From assembly GCA_903828515.1 (NCBI GenBank), contig CAIKMD010000002.1:806001-870000 (forward strand): a stretch of DNA of 64,000 nucleotides, in the 5' to 3' direction. This DNA comes from an uncultured Rhodospirillales bacterium (GTDB lineage Bacteria > Pseudomonadota > Alphaproteobacteria > ATCC43930 > CGMCC-115725). Below, in pieces: positions 8,322 to 18,047 of the stretch (positions are counted from its first letter, which is position 1; the number at the start of each line of letters is the position of its first letter). The notes below the pieces were generated by a model. That model was not told the origin of the DNA and did not search any database. It saw only the letters and a list, made by a program, of their open reading frames with translations. A program made the position numbers and the translations under genes.

Positions 8322-9236
8322 TTAGCCCCGCGTCGGTTGATCCGGCGCGGGGCCGACGCGCGCCGGCGCGTTGATGCGCTCGAGTTCGAGCAGCAGCGCG
8401 TTCTGGTCGAGATCGCCTTGGCCGCGCGCGGCAAGATCGCGATAGAGCGCGGTCACCGCTTCGGATAGAGGCAAATGAAGATTAGCGTCCTTCGCCGCGG
8501 CGAGGATGGTTTCCTGATCCTTCAATTGAACCCGCACCCGACCGCCCGCCACGAAGTCGCGCTCGATCATGCGCTTGCCGTGGAAAGCGAGAATGCGGCT
8601 ATCCGCGAAACCGCCCATCAGCGCCTCGCGCACGGCAGCCGGATCGGCGCCGCTCGCCGAGGCCAGTAACAGCGCCTCGCTGACCGCGCCGATGGTGATG
8701 GCGACGATCGCCTGATTGCAGCATTTGGCGAGTTGTCCCGAACCCGCAGGACCGACCCGCGTTGCCTTGCCGAGCGCGGCAAAAATCGGTTGAGCGCGCG
8801 CGAAATCCAGTAACGAACCGCCGGCCATGATCGCCAGCGTGCCGGCCGCGGCACCCACGACACCACCCGATACCGGCGCATCGAGATAGCCAATCCCGCG
8901 CGCGGCGAAACGCGCGGCATGATCGCGCGCGAGCGGCGGCGGCGACGAACTCATGTCGATCACAAGCGCGCCCGGCTTTAAGGCGGCGGCCGCGCCATCG
9001 GGGCCGAACAGGACGCTTTCAACCACGGAGCCGGTTTCCAGCATCGTCATCAGCACGTCGGCGTTGCGTGCCGCGTCGGCTGGCGTGGTCGCGACGATCG
9101 CGCGACCTGCGGAAACTGTCTCGGCCTTGGCTGCTGTGCGGTTCCACAGCGTGAGCGCAAACCCGGAATCGATCAGGCGCGTCGCCATCGGCGCGCCCAT
9201 CAGGCCAATGCCGAGAAACGCGATGCGGTCGGTCAT
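8322..9236 (-). CDS. NAD(P)-dependent beta-hydroxyacid dehydrogenase (HIBADH family)
   Basis: A 304-residue enzyme with the dinucleotide motif FLGIGLMGAPMATRL (residues 7-21), the substrate-loop DAPVSGGVVGA, and the catalytic Lys in GPAGSGQLAKCCNQ (about residue 171). These mark the 3-hydroxyisobutyrate dehydrogenase / tartronate semialdehyde reductase family. GGAGAG precedes ATG 9236. It lies just downstream of the amidase on the same strand (87-base gap) and may share its transcript. The exact substrate cannot be told from sequence. Confidence 0.9.
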   Translation of the reverse strand: MTDRIAFLGIGLMGAPMATRLIDSGFALTLWNRTAAKAETVSAGRAIVATTPADAARNADVLMTMLETGSVVESVLFGPDGAAAALKPGALVIDMSSSPPPLARDHAARFAARGIGYLDAPVSGGVVGAAAGTLAIMAGGSLLDFARAQPIFAALGKATRVGPAGSGQLAKCCNQAIVAITIGAVSEALLLASASGADPAAVREALMGGFADSRILAFHGKRMIERDFVAGGRVRVQLKDQETILAAAKDANLHLPLSEAVTALYRDLAARGQGDLDQNALLLELERINAPARVGPAPDQPTRG

Positions 9237-9323
9237 AGTCTCTCCACGACGAAAGCCGGTTCGGTATTTGACCGGGCTCTTTTAGACGCAATGGTCCGCG
9301 AGCGGAAATCGCCCCGGTACTCG

Positions 9324-10817
9324 CTAGATGTCGAGCTTGGGTACGATGGCCGGCGGTTTGCGATGATGCGTCAGTTGCTCGTAGCCATACGCGATCTCGA
9401 TCAGGGTCGGTTCGGACCACGGCCGTCCGACGATCTGCATTCCCGATGGGAGGTTCTCGTGCGTGTACCCCATCGGCACGACTGCCGCCGGCCAATGCAG
9501 GCCGGAAGCGATCCATGTCGTGACGCCCGTCGGCGAAGTGCGGTCGCCGTTGTGTTTGGGGGGAAAGGACGCGACCGGCATGATCAGCGCGTCGATCCGC
9601 TCGCCATCCATCGCTTTGAGATAGGCGAGGCGCATCCGTGCTTCGTCCGCCTCGAGTTTTTGAACGATCGGATCTTCGCGCGGCGGCGGAGCATTGATGG
9701 TGACGCGAAGGCCGACCTCGTGAAGCGGATGAAACTTCCCGGCCGCGACGAGCGCGGCGACGGTCTTGGGAAATTCCGGCCCGGTGCGTGCGAGATAGCG
9801 TTCGATCGCGTCGCGCACTTCGCTGTCGGGGTGAAGCCGTGGCGGAAAGGCCGCGAATTCCGGCACGACGAACGGATCGACGATGTCGGCGCCGGCCCGA
9901 CGGAGGTCTGCGATCGCGCGGTCCAACAATCCGATGACCTCCGAATCCGAGGCATGGGGCGGGAAGGCTTGCCGCAAGACGCCAAGGCGTTTGCCGCGTA
10001 GGCCGTCTTTATTGAGGGAGGTCTTATAACTCGGCGGAATGTTCCCGGCCGCTTGCGCCGTCGCGGGATCGTCCGCATCGACACCGGCGATAACGTCGAG
10101 GAGCACCGCGAGATCGGCGACGTTCCGCGCCATGGGTCCTGCCGTGTCGCGCGCGTCATAGAGCCCGGCCATCCCGGCGCGCGAGACGAGCGCCCAGCTT
10201 GGGCGCAGGCCGACGAGCGCATTGTTCGACGACGGATTGCGGATCGATCCCCAGGTGTCCGAACCCAAACCGACGACACCGAAACTCGCGGCAAGACCGC
10301 CGCCCGTACCGCCCGACGATCCGCCGGTCGCGTAAGCCGTGTTGTAGGGATTGCGGGCAAAACCGGGCAGCACCGAGTTGATGTTGTCCAATCCGCCGCG
10401 CGCCCATTCCGACATCGTCGCCTTCGCCAGAATGATCGCGCCCGCTTCGCGTAGTTTCGCCGCCACGGTCGAATCCTTTGGCGGAATCCAACCGATCAAC
10501 GCCGACGATCCCGCTGTGGTCTGCAGCCCCGCGACGTCGTAATTGTCCTTCACCAGAACCGGGATGCCGTGCAGCGGTCCCACCAGCTTGCCGGTCTTCT
10601 GCCAGTGCGCGTCGAGCGCGGCGGCATCCGTGAGTGCCTGCGGGTTGGTGACGATGATGGTGCCAAGCGCCGGACCTTTGCGGTCATAGGCCGCGATCCG
10701 ATCGAGATGCGCCTGGGTCACGCCGAGCGCGGTGGTGCGTCCCGCGCGATAGGCGGCGTGGATATCGGCGATCGTCGCTTCCTCGATCGCGAAAGGGGAA
10801 ATCGTGTCTCGATCCAT
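9324..10817 (-). CDS. Amidase (amidase signature family)
   Basis: A 497-residue serine amidohydrolase with the Ser-cisSer-Lys triad visible: Lys in PVLVKDNYDV (about residue 90), cis-Ser in the GGSSGGTGGG region (about 166), and the nucleophile Ser in GLGSDTWGSIRNPSS (about 186-198). The length and C-terminal TYxHENLPSGMQIVGRPWSE-like end fit the AS family. It hydrolyses an amide to acid and ammonia, most likely in the cytoplasm as no signal peptide is present. It is divergent from the IlvD-family gene at 10964. Confidence 0.9.
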   Translation of the reverse strand: MDRDTISPFAIEEATIADIHAAYRAGRTTALGVTQAHLDRIAAYDRKGPALGTIIVTNPQALTDAAALDAHWQKTGKLVGPLHGIPVLVKDNYDVAGLQTTAGSSALIGWIPPKDSTVAAKLREAGAIILAKATMSEWARGGLDNINSVLPGFARNPYNTAYATGGSSGGTGGGLAASFGVVGLGSDTWGSIRNPSSNNALVGLRPSWALVSRAGMAGLYDARDTAGPMARNVADLAVLLDVIAGVDADDPATAQAAGNIPPSYKTSLNKDGLRGKRLGVLRQAFPPHASDSEVIGLLDRAIADLRRAGADIVDPFVVPEFAAFPPRLHPDSEVRDAIERYLARTGPEFPKTVAALVAAGKFHPLHEVGLRVTINAPPPREDPIVQKLEADEARMRLAYLKAMDGERIDALIMPVASFPPKHNGDRTSPTGVTTWIASGLHWPAAVVPMGYTHENLPSGMQIVGRPWSEPTLIEIAYGYEQLTHHRKPPAIVPKLDI

Positions 10818-10963
10818 GGGAGAACCTCACCGAAAATTCATACGCTCGCCAAAGCAAGAACAAGGCCACATCGCAGCACAGGAGAGTTCACCGCCTCTTT
10901 GGACTGGCCGCAAGAGCCTCTCGCGCTAATATCGCTCCCATATCGTATTCGGGGAGGGTGCCT

Positions 10964-12691
10964 ATGCCGGACGACGCCAAGAAAAAGCTGCGCAGCAGCG
11001 CCTGGTTCGGCAAGCAGGACCGCGAGGGCTTCAACCATCGTGCCTGGATGCGCAATCAGGGCTTGCCCACGCATCTCTTCGACGGACGGCCGGTGATCGG
11101 CATCTGCAACACCTGGTCGGAACTCACGCCCTGCAACGCGCATTTCCGCCGGATCGCCGAGCATGTGAAGCGCGGCGTCTACGAGGCGGGCGGCTTCCCG
11201 CTCGAATTCCCAGTGATGAGTCTGGGCGAGACGCTGATGCGTCCGACCACGATGCTCTATCGCAATCTCGCCAGCATGGATGTCGAGGAATCGATCCGCG
11301 CCAATCCGCTGGACGGGCTGGTGCTCCTCGTTGGCTGCGACAAGACGACGCCGGCCTTGATGATGGGCGCGGCGAGCTGCGATCTGCCGGCGGTCGTCGT
11401 CTCGGGCGGGCCGATGCTCAACGGCAAGTTTCGCGGCCACGATATCGGCTCGGGCACCGATGTCTGGTCGATGAGCGAAGAAGTGAGGGCCGGGACGATC
11501 TCGCTCGCCGATTTCATGGAAGCCGAAAGCTGCATGTCGCGCTCGGCCGGAACCTGCATGACCATGGGCACGGCCTCGACGATGGCATCGATGGTCGAAG
11601 CGCTCGGCATGGGCATGCCGGCCAACGCCGCGATCCCGGCGGTCGACTCCCGCCGCTATGTCCTCGCGCACATGGCGGGCCGCCGCGCGGTCGAGATCGT
11701 GCACGAAGATTTGCGCATGTCGAAAATCCTGACGCGTGAAGCCTTCGAGAACGCGATCAAGGTCAACGCCGCGATCGGCGGCTCGACCAATGCGATCGTG
11801 CATCTGCTGGCGCTCGCGGGCCGCGTCGGCGTGAAACTCGATCTCGACGATTTCGACAAACTCGGCCACGACATGCCGCTGCTGGTCGATCTGCGCCCGT
11901 CCGGGCGCTTCCTGATGGAAGAATTCTATTACGCCGGGGGCCTGCCGGCGGTGTTGCGCGAACTCGGCACCATGCTGCATCAGGACGCGCTCACCATCAC
12001 GGGCAAGAGTCTGGGCGAGAACAACGCGTCGGCGCCGTGTTGGAACCGCGAGGTGATCCGCCCGCTCGACAAGCCCCTGCAGGAAAAAGCCGGAATCGCC
12101 GTCTTGCGCGGCAATCTCTGTCCCGACGGCGCGGTGATCAAGCCGTCGGCCGGAACGCCGTCGCTGTTCCGCCATCGCGGTCGCGCCGTAGTGTTCGAGA
12201 CGATCGAGGATTTCAAGGCGAAGATCGATTCACCCGATCTCGATATCGACGAGACCTGCGTGATGGTGCTGAAAGGCGCGGGGCCGCGCGGCTATCCCGG
12301 CTTCCCCGAACTCGGCAACCTGCCGCTGCCGCCCAAGGTCTTGAAGAAAGGCATCACCGACATGGTGCGCATCTCGGACGCGCGGATGAGCGGCACCGCT
12401 TACGGCACGGTCGTGCTGCATGTCTCGCCGGAATCAGCCGTGGGCGGCACGCTCGCCTTGGTTCAGAACGGCGACATGGTCGAACTCGATGTCGAGAAGC
12501 GCAGCCTCAATCTCGCGGTCGACGATGCCGAGATCGCCAAGCGCCGCGCGGCGTGGAAACCGCCGGCGCCGCATTCGGAACGCGGCTGGGTAAAGCTCTA
12601 TGCCGAGCACGTGATGCAGGCGCATCAGGGCTGCGACCTCGATTTTCTCGTCGGCAACAGCGGTGCGGCGGTGCCAAGACCCGCGCATTGA
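10964..12691 (+). CDS. IlvD/Edd-family dehydratase, L-arabinonate dehydratase-like
   Basis: A 575-residue Fe-S dehydratase. Family hallmarks: ICNTWSELTPCN near residue 48, VGCDKTTPALMMGAAS (about 123), and SAGTCMTMGTAST (about 193-203), giving the three cluster-ligand cysteines. The RSSAWFGKQDREGF start is typical of the sugar-acid branch (arabinonate, xylonate dehydratases), not of IlvD in valine synthesis. It converts an aldonate to a 2-keto-3-deoxy acid. ATG 10964 follows GGGGAGGG by five bases. A binding-protein gene follows 42 bases later and may bring in the substrate. Confidence 0.88.
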   Translation: MPDDAKKKLRSSAWFGKQDREGFNHRAWMRNQGLPTHLFDGRPVIGICNTWSELTPCNAHFRRIAEHVKRGVYEAGGFPLEFPVMSLGETLMRPTTMLYRNLASMDVEESIRANPLDGLVLLVGCDKTTPALMMGAASCDLPAVVVSGGPMLNGKFRGHDIGSGTDVWSMSEEVRAGTISLADFMEAESCMSRSAGTCMTMGTASTMASMVEALGMGMPANAAIPAVDSRRYVLAHMAGRRAVEIVHEDLRMSKILTREAFENAIKVNAAIGGSTNAIVHLLALAGRVGVKLDLDDFDKLGHDMPLLVDLRPSGRFLMEEFYYAGGLPAVLRELGTMLHQDALTITGKSLGENNASAPCWNREVIRPLDKPLQEKAGIAVLRGNLCPDGAVIKPSAGTPSLFRHRGRAVVFETIEDFKAKIDSPDLDIDETCVMVLKGAGPRGYPGFPELGNLPLPPKVLKKGITDMVRISDARMSGTAYGTVVLHVSPESAVGGTLALVQNGDMVELDVEKRSLNLAVDDAEIAKRRAAWKPPAPHSERGWVKLYAEHVMQAHQGCDLDFLVGNSGAAVPRPAH

Positions 12692-12733
12692 GGTAGGATC
12701 GACCGATAAAAATCGGCGTGTCAGGGGGAAGCG

Positions 12734-13729
12734 ATGAAGTCAGTGATACTCGGTGCGGCCGCACTCGTCTTTGCCGTCTCGACGGCGCAGGCCGATCCGA
12801 TGAAGATCCGCACCGGCTGGGTTTCGGCGACGTCCGACACGCCGTTGCTGATCGGCAAGCCTGGCATCCCGAAGCACGAGGGCGTCAGCTACACGCTTGA
12901 GCCGATTCATTTCCAGGGCTCGCCGCAGCAGCTCATGGCGTTCGCCGCCAACGAGCTCGATTTCGTCGGCTTCGGCTATTCGGCCTTGCCGACCGCGATC
13001 CTCAACGCGGGGATGGGCGATCTGCGCATCATCGCCGACGTGTTCCAGGACGGCGCGCCGGGCAGCTATTCCAACCAGTTCCTCGTGCTGAAAGACGGCC
13101 CGATCCATTCGATCGCCGACCTGAAGGGCAAGGTCGCCGCGACCAACGGCGCCGGCAGCGCGATCGACATGGCGCTGCGGGTCATGCTCAAGAAGCAAGG
13201 GATGGAAGACAAGCGCGACTATTCCGTCATCGAGGTCGCGTTCCCCAACATGCCGTCCGTGCTCAAAGAACATAAGGCCGATATCATCGCGAGCACGCGC
13301 CTGCAGACCGCCGATCCGGCGATCCAGGCCTATGCCAGGCCGCTCTTCACCCAGCGCGACGCGATCGGCCGGTCGCAGATGTCGCAGGTGATCGCGCACG
13401 AGGCGTTTCTCGAAAAGAACCGCGCGGTGGTGATCGACTATCTCGAAGACATGCTGCGCGTGCTCGCGTGGTATTCCGATCCGGCCCATCACGACGAGGT
13501 GGTGAAGACCTATGCCGAGTGGACCAAGGTCCCCGCTGCGTCCTACGACAGTTGGCTGTTCGTGAAGGGCGAGGATTTCTATCGCGACCCGAACGGCGTG
13601 CCGGCGGTCGAGGCGCTGCAATCCAATATCGAAACCCAGCGCTCGCTCGGCCTCATCAAGGCCCCGTTCGAGGTCCAGAAATACATCGACCTGAGTTACA
13701 TCAAGGAAGCGGCGAAGCGGCTGAACTGA
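12734..13729 (+). CDS. NMT1/SsuA-type ABC substrate-binding protein
   Basis: A 331-residue periplasmic binding protein with a Sec signal peptide (MKSVILGAAALVFAVSTAQA, then DPMKIRTGW). 'DFVGFGYSALPTAIL', the IHSIADLKGKVAATN loop and the helical C-terminus fit the nitrate/sulfonate/taurine-type family. It is a close paralogue of the product of 25755-26759: both share long runs such as HEGVSYTLE, EDKRD and NRAVVIDYLED. It follows the dehydratase gene on the same strand. No permease or ATPase gene is nearby. Confidence 0.88.
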   Translation: MKSVILGAAALVFAVSTAQADPMKIRTGWVSATSDTPLLIGKPGIPKHEGVSYTLEPIHFQGSPQQLMAFAANELDFVGFGYSALPTAILNAGMGDLRIIADVFQDGAPGSYSNQFLVLKDGPIHSIADLKGKVAATNGAGSAIDMALRVMLKKQGMEDKRDYSVIEVAFPNMPSVLKEHKADIIASTRLQTADPAIQAYARPLFTQRDAIGRSQMSQVIAHEAFLEKNRAVVIDYLEDMLRVLAWYSDPAHHDEVVKTYAEWTKVPAASYDSWLFVKGEDFYRDPNGVPAVEALQSNIETQRSLGLIKAPFEVQKYIDLSYIKEAAKRLN

Positions 13730-13732
13730 TCG

Positions 13733-14572
13733 TCACGCCACCGGGATGTGACGTCCCAGCCAATCCAGGGTGAGGGCGATCAGGGCCGGACTGCCTGACG
13801 CGAAATGCTCGCGGCTCTCGATGATATGCGTCTCGCAATTGGCGCCGGCGGCGGCAGATAGGGCCTCGGTCTCCGCCACGGGCACGACGGCATCCGCGCG
13901 CGGATGAATCAGAAGCAGCGGGCGTGGGGCGATCCGGCCGACGACAGCTTCCGGATTGAGTGCCATCAGGCTGATCGCGGTTTCTGCCGAGAATTCCATC
14001 GTCGCGCCGGGCGGCAGGCCTTTGCGGTAGGGCTCGGGAATCTGGATGATCTCGAAACGATTGAGCGTCGCCTTGCGGCGCCGTGCGTCGTCGAGTTTCG
14101 TCCGAAAGGATTGCCATTTGGCCGGGTCGGGATATTGCGCCCGAAAGCGGCGCTCGCCATTGCCGATTGCGCCGTTGGCGGCACAGACTTTCACGCGCGG
14201 GTCGGCGGCCGTGACCTCGATTGCGACCGAACCGCCGAGGCTCGCGCCGATGAGTCCGATCCGGGTGGCATCGACGTTCGGTTGTGACCCAAGGAACGCG
14301 ATCGCCTGGTGCGTATCCGCGATCTCTTCCTCGCAGATGACGCTGCCCCGTTCACCGTCGCTCTTGCCGCAGCCACGGTAATCGAAACGCAAAGCGACAT
14401 AGCCGGCGCGTTCGAGAGCCGCTGCCAGTTCGGGATGGCCGGCACCCCGGCAACTGCCGCCGAAGCCATGCAGGAGAATGAGGGCTGGCTGCGCCGTTGC
14501 CACGCCATCCGGAACATGCAGGAAGCCGCTCAACGTATTGCCGGCGGATTGAAAGGCGATTTCCTGTTCCAC
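13733..14572 (-). CDS. Alpha/beta hydrolase
   Basis: A 279-residue serine hydrolase. The oxyanion region LILLHGFGGSC, RFDYRGCGKSDG and the nucleophile elbow GLIGASLGGS (Ser near residue 111) are visible; the acid is probably in HPRADAVVP and the His in IIESREHFASG. The start is GTG 14572 with GGAGGA four bases upstream. It lies 13 bases downstream of the SDR gene on the same strand, so the two are likely one operon. The substrate is unknown. Confidence 0.88.
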   Translation of the reverse strand: MEQEIAFQSAGNTLSGFLHVPDGVATAQPALILLHGFGGSCRGAGHPELAAALERAGYVALRFDYRGCGKSDGERGSVICEEEIADTHQAIAFLGSQPNVDATRIGLIGASLGGSVAIEVTAADPRVKVCAANGAIGNGERRFRAQYPDPAKWQSFRTKLDDARRRKATLNRFEIIQIPEPYRKGLPPGATMEFSAETAISLMALNPEAVVGRIAPRPLLLIHPRADAVVPVAETEALSAAAGANCETHIIESREHFASGSPALIALTLDWLGRHIPVA

Positions 14573-14585
14573 GGAATCCTCCGGC

Positions 14586-15365
14586 TCAGGTCGGTGTGCG
14601 CTTGCCGAACCGCGTGCCGTAATCGATCGGCAGCACTTCGCCGGTGATGAGGTCCGGCCCGTCGATGAACCAGCACACCATCTCGGCGATGTCTTCGGCG
14701 AAAGCGGTTTTGCCGACCGGGGTGATCTGCGCCATCTCGGCGACGCGCTCGTTGAAGCGCGTTTCGCCGAGGAGGTTCTTCATCCAGCGCGTCGCGACGA
14801 AGCCGGGCGCCACCGCGTTGACCCGGATCGTCGGCGCCAACTGTCGCGCGAGCGCGATGGTCATCGAATTGATCGCGCCTTTCGAGGCGCCGTAAGCGAT
14901 CGAGCTGCCCTCGCCGTCGAGCGAGCCCAGCGCCGAGACATTGACGATCGCGCCGTTGCCCTGTTTTTTCATCGCCGGCACCACCGCGCGGCACATCTGA
15001 TAGGTGCCGATCACGTTGACCGCGAAAATTTCTTCGAAGTCCGGCGCGTTCAAGGCGTCGAGATCGCCGGGTTTCGCCGGCTTGGTCTTGCCGGCGGAAT
15101 TCACCAGCACGTCGATCCGCCCCCAACGCTCGAGCGCAGCAGCCGCCATCGCACGGCAAGCGGCATCGTCCGCGATATCGGCCTGGTGCAGCAGGACGTC
15201 GACACCGAGATCGCTGCATTCGGCGGCCGTGCGTTCGGCTTCGTCACGGCTGCGGGTGTAATTGACCACCACGCGGCAGCCCTTGGCCGCCAGAAGTTTC
15301 GCCGTCTCGGCTCCGATCCCGGTGGCCGAACCGGTGACGATGGCGACGCCGTCTTTGATATTCAC
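14586..15365 (-). CDS. SDR-family oxidoreductase
   Basis: A 259-residue classical SDR: TGSATGIGAETAK (cofactor), VNSAGKTKP, a catalytic-Ser segment IVNVSALGSLDG, and YGASKGAINSM. The end 'GPDLITGEVLPIDYGTRFG' is typical. The GTG at 15365 is chosen because GGGAGGA lies five bases upstream; a longer reading to 15425 has no such site. It probably forms an operon with the alpha/beta hydrolase downstream. Confidence 0.88.
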   Translation of the reverse strand: MNIKDGVAIVTGSATGIGAETAKLLAAKGCRVVVNYTRSRDEAERTAAECSDLGVDVLLHQADIADDAACRAMAAAALERWGRIDVLVNSAGKTKPAKPGDLDALNAPDFEEIFAVNVIGTYQMCRAVVPAMKKQGNGAIVNVSALGSLDGEGSSIAYGASKGAINSMTIALARQLAPTIRVNAVAPGFVATRWMKNLLGETRFNERVAEMAQITPVGKTAFAEDIAEMVCWFIDGPDLITGEVLPIDYGTRFGKRTPT

Positions 15366-15421
15366 GAATTCCTCCCGATGCTCGACGCTTGCCCCGAGTG
15401 TGGAGAGGGCGGCGGCGAGTT

Positions 15422-16906
15422 TCAACGGCCTTCAGTATCGTGGCGTTGCCCATAGAGCAGCGTCACGTTGATCCGCCGGTTCTCGTAACCGGCCTTGAAG
15501 GCGATGCGGTCGGTTTCGTGAAACAGGTCGGAATCGAAGATCACCGCGCGGTTGCAGCGATAGGGCACCGTCGTCGCGGTCGCCTGATACTCGGCAAGAA
15601 AGGCGCGGATCGTCGGCCCATTGTTCTGGTATTGCTTGAAATTCCAGTCGAGCGGGGCCGGCACGTTCCAGACGACGAGGCCGCCGCTTTGCGGATCGAG
15701 ATTGGCGTCGTCGGGCGTGATCCAGAAATTGACGTTGATCGCGGCTTCATCAGCATGAATGTTGATGCCAGTGAGTTCGCTGTCGTATTTGAAGCCCCAG
15801 AGCTGATCGAGGCGGTGGTGTCGGATGATGCGCGGCAGCTTCGCCGCCAATTCGTCGGTGATTTGCGCGAGGAGTGGGCAGGCAAAACCGTCGCCGGCAA
15901 AACCGCCGAGATAGCCGTTCGGATAATCGACCCGCCATACGGTCGAGCCGAGGCAGAAGCGGCGCAACTCGGCGAGCGCCGCCGGCGTCAGCAGATCGTC
16001 GACGACGAGCAATTGCTTGCCGCTCTCGTCCCACGCCGCTTCGAGCGCCGTGGTGTCGAGCAACGGATTGATCGCCGCGGGCTCGATTCGCGCGCCGCCC
16101 TCGACGTGATAGAGGCCATCGAACGATCCGCCGGGATGAAGGCCGCGAAGATAATCGCGCTGTTCGCGGTCGTGCTTGAGCTTGAACGCCGGCACGGTCT
16201 TGCCGTCGGCCGGTTGCGGCTTGGCGAATTTCAGCGCGGCATGGCGGGCATAGGCGGCGAAGGATTCGTCATAGCGGCCGAGTTGGCGCAGCGGCAAAGC
16301 GAGGTTGTAATGAAGCTCGGGTAAATCGGGGGCGAGGGCGATTGCGCGTTGATAGCGGGCGACCGCGTCGTCGAGCTTTCCTTGCGCCTCGAAGATATTG
16401 CCGAGATTGGCCAGTGCCTCGACATTGTCGGGCCTTGCCGCAAGGGTTTGCTCGAAACAGGCGATCGCCTCGTCGAGCTTGCCCTGGTTCTGGAGGACGA
16501 TGCCGAGATTGTTGCGCGCCTCGAAAAAATCGGGTTTGAGCGCCAGAGCACGTGCATAGCTTTCCGCCGCCTCGTCGAGCTTGCCCTGTGCCTGAAGCAC
16601 CAGACCCAGATTGCTGTGATAGGCGGCAACGTTCCCGCGCGCGCGGATCGCCTGGCCGATCAGGTCTGTGGCAATGTCGTGACGCCCGACCTGATAGGCC
16701 ATGATGCCGAGCCAATGGAGGCTGTCGGCATGACCGGGATCGAGAGCGAGCGCCTGGCGATAGAGCCGTTCGGCGTCCGGCAAGTACCCGGCTTCGTGGC
16801 GACGGCGCGCCTCGGCGAAAATCGCCGCCGCCTCGGCCGCGGCCGGTTCGGGCAGGCCGGCCTGCTTTTTCGCCAAGCGGCGCTGATGGCGGTTGAGCGG
16901 TTCCAT
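15422..16906 (-). CDS. TPR protein fused to a 2OG-Fe(II)-oxygenase-like domain
   Basis: A 494-residue protein in two parts. Residues about 20-245 are six or so tetratricopeptide repeats (repeated units such as GxVLQAQGKLDEAxxxYxxALALKPD). Residues about 300-490 resemble a putative 2-oxoglutarate/Fe(II) oxygenase: a metal-type HAD in NIHADEAAINVNFW, a second His in SDLFHETDR and a co-substrate-type Arg in ENRRINVTLLYG. This pairing suggests hydroxylation of a protein or peptide held by the TPR part. ATG 16906 is preferred over a TTG at 16951, although neither has a strong ribosome site. No signal peptide. Confidence 0.8.
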   Translation of the reverse strand: MEPLNRHQRRLAKKQAGLPEPAAAEAAAIFAEARRRHEAGYLPDAERLYRQALALDPGHADSLHWLGIMAYQVGRHDIATDLIGQAIRARGNVAAYHSNLGLVLQAQGKLDEAAESYARALALKPDFFEARNNLGIVLQNQGKLDEAIACFEQTLAARPDNVEALANLGNIFEAQGKLDDAVARYQRAIALAPDLPELHYNLALPLRQLGRYDESFAAYARHAALKFAKPQPADGKTVPAFKLKHDREQRDYLRGLHPGGSFDGLYHVEGGARIEPAAINPLLDTTALEAAWDESGKQLLVVDDLLTPAALAELRRFCLGSTVWRVDYPNGYLGGFAGDGFACPLLAQITDELAAKLPRIIRHHRLDQLWGFKYDSELTGINIHADEAAINVNFWITPDDANLDPQSGGLVVWNVPAPLDWNFKQYQNNGPTIRAFLAEYQATATTVPYRCNRAVIFDSDLFHETDRIAFKAGYENRRINVTLLYGQRHDTEGR

Positions 16907-17051
16907 GGCCGGATTATGCCTCGAACCGAGGCGGTTTGGCAGGCGGCGCAAGCGGCGTCATTCTTCCGATGATACGCCGAGGCGCTCGCCCTATAATTTA
17001 AGGCAGTGCGGCCGCGCGCCATGCGCCGCGATTTGGGGGGAAGGAAATTCC

Positions 17052-18047
17052 GTGTCCGATCTGCAGCTCAGTATTGCGATGCACCCGAACGCGCGGTCGC
17101 GCGCCGTCCTCGACGGCCGGATCAAAGCCGATGGCATCGACCTGCTGGTCACCGCCGCGCATCCCTCCGAGATTTTCTGGCGCCAGCTCAAATTCGGCGA
17201 GTTCGACATCTCGGAAATGTCGATGTCGTCGTTCCTGATGCTGACCGCGAGCGGCAATCGCGACTGGGTCGGCGTGCCGGTGTTCACGACGCGGCGGTTC
17301 TTTCACACCGGAATCTGGGTCCGCAACGATCGCGGGATCAATTCGCCCGCCGATTTGAAGGGCAAGAAACTGGGCGTGCCGGAGTATCAACAAACCGCCG
17401 CTTTGTGGTCGCGCGGGGCGGTGCAGCACGAATTCGGCGTGACGCCGGCCGAGATCGAATGGTGGATGGAACGCACCGAAGATGTGAGCCATGGCGGCGC
17501 CACCGGATTCCAGCCGCCGGCCGGGGTGAAGTTCAACCGTATCGCCGCGAATGACAGCATGGGGGCGATGCTGGTCGACGGCCGGCTCGACGGCGCGCTG
17601 CACTACATCGTCGACAACAACCTGGTCGACCGCAGCAAGATCCTTCTCGAGGACCGCAAGGAAGGCCGTTACATTTTTCCCGACCGCGCGGCCGAGGGGC
17701 GGCGCTATTTCGCCAAGACCGGGATTTTCCCGATCAATCACGGCATGGTGGTGCGGCGCTCGATCGCCGAGCGCCATCCCTGGGTGGTGCTCAATCTCTA
17801 TCGCGCGTTCAACGAGGCGAAGAACCGCTGGCTGAAGCAGGTCGGCGAGGCGGCCGAGGCACACGTCGAAGTCGGGTTCCTGTTGCCTGAAACCGCCGCG
17901 GTCCTGAAAAAAGATCCCTATCCCTACGGCGTCGTCGGCAACCGCATGGTGCTGGAAACCATCGCGCGCTACTCGCACGAGCAGGGCCTGACGCCAAGAG
18001 TCATGCCGCTCGACGAAGTGTTCTGGCCGGCGACGTTGTCGCTCTGA
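17052..18047 (+). CDS. Substrate-binding-protein-like protein without signal peptide (NMT1/THI5-like fold)
   Basis: A 331-residue protein beginning at GTG 17052, preceded by AAGGA with suitable spacing. The pattern HPNARSRAVLDGRIKADGID, GEFDISEMSMSSFL and 'GKKLGVPEYQQTAALWSRG' is that of proteins annotated either as ABC substrate-binding proteins or as 4,5-dihydroxyphthalate decarboxylase-like. There is no signal peptide, so a cytoplasmic enzyme-like or sensor role is possible. Its last base overlaps the start of the secreted protein gene (TGATG), suggesting translational coupling. Confidence 0.8.
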   Translation: MSDLQLSIAMHPNARSRAVLDGRIKADGIDLLVTAAHPSEIFWRQLKFGEFDISEMSMSSFLMLTASGNRDWVGVPVFTTRRFFHTGIWVRNDRGINSPADLKGKKLGVPEYQQTAALWSRGAVQHEFGVTPAEIEWWMERTEDVSHGGATGFQPPAGVKFNRIAANDSMGAMLVDGRLDGALHYIVDNNLVDRSKILLEDRKEGRYIFPDRAAEGRRYFAKTGIFPINHGMVVRRSIAERHPWVVLNLYRAFNEAKNRWLKQVGEAAEAHVEVGFLLPETAAVLKKDPYPYGVVGNRMVLETIARYSHEQGLTPRVMPLDEVFWPATLSL

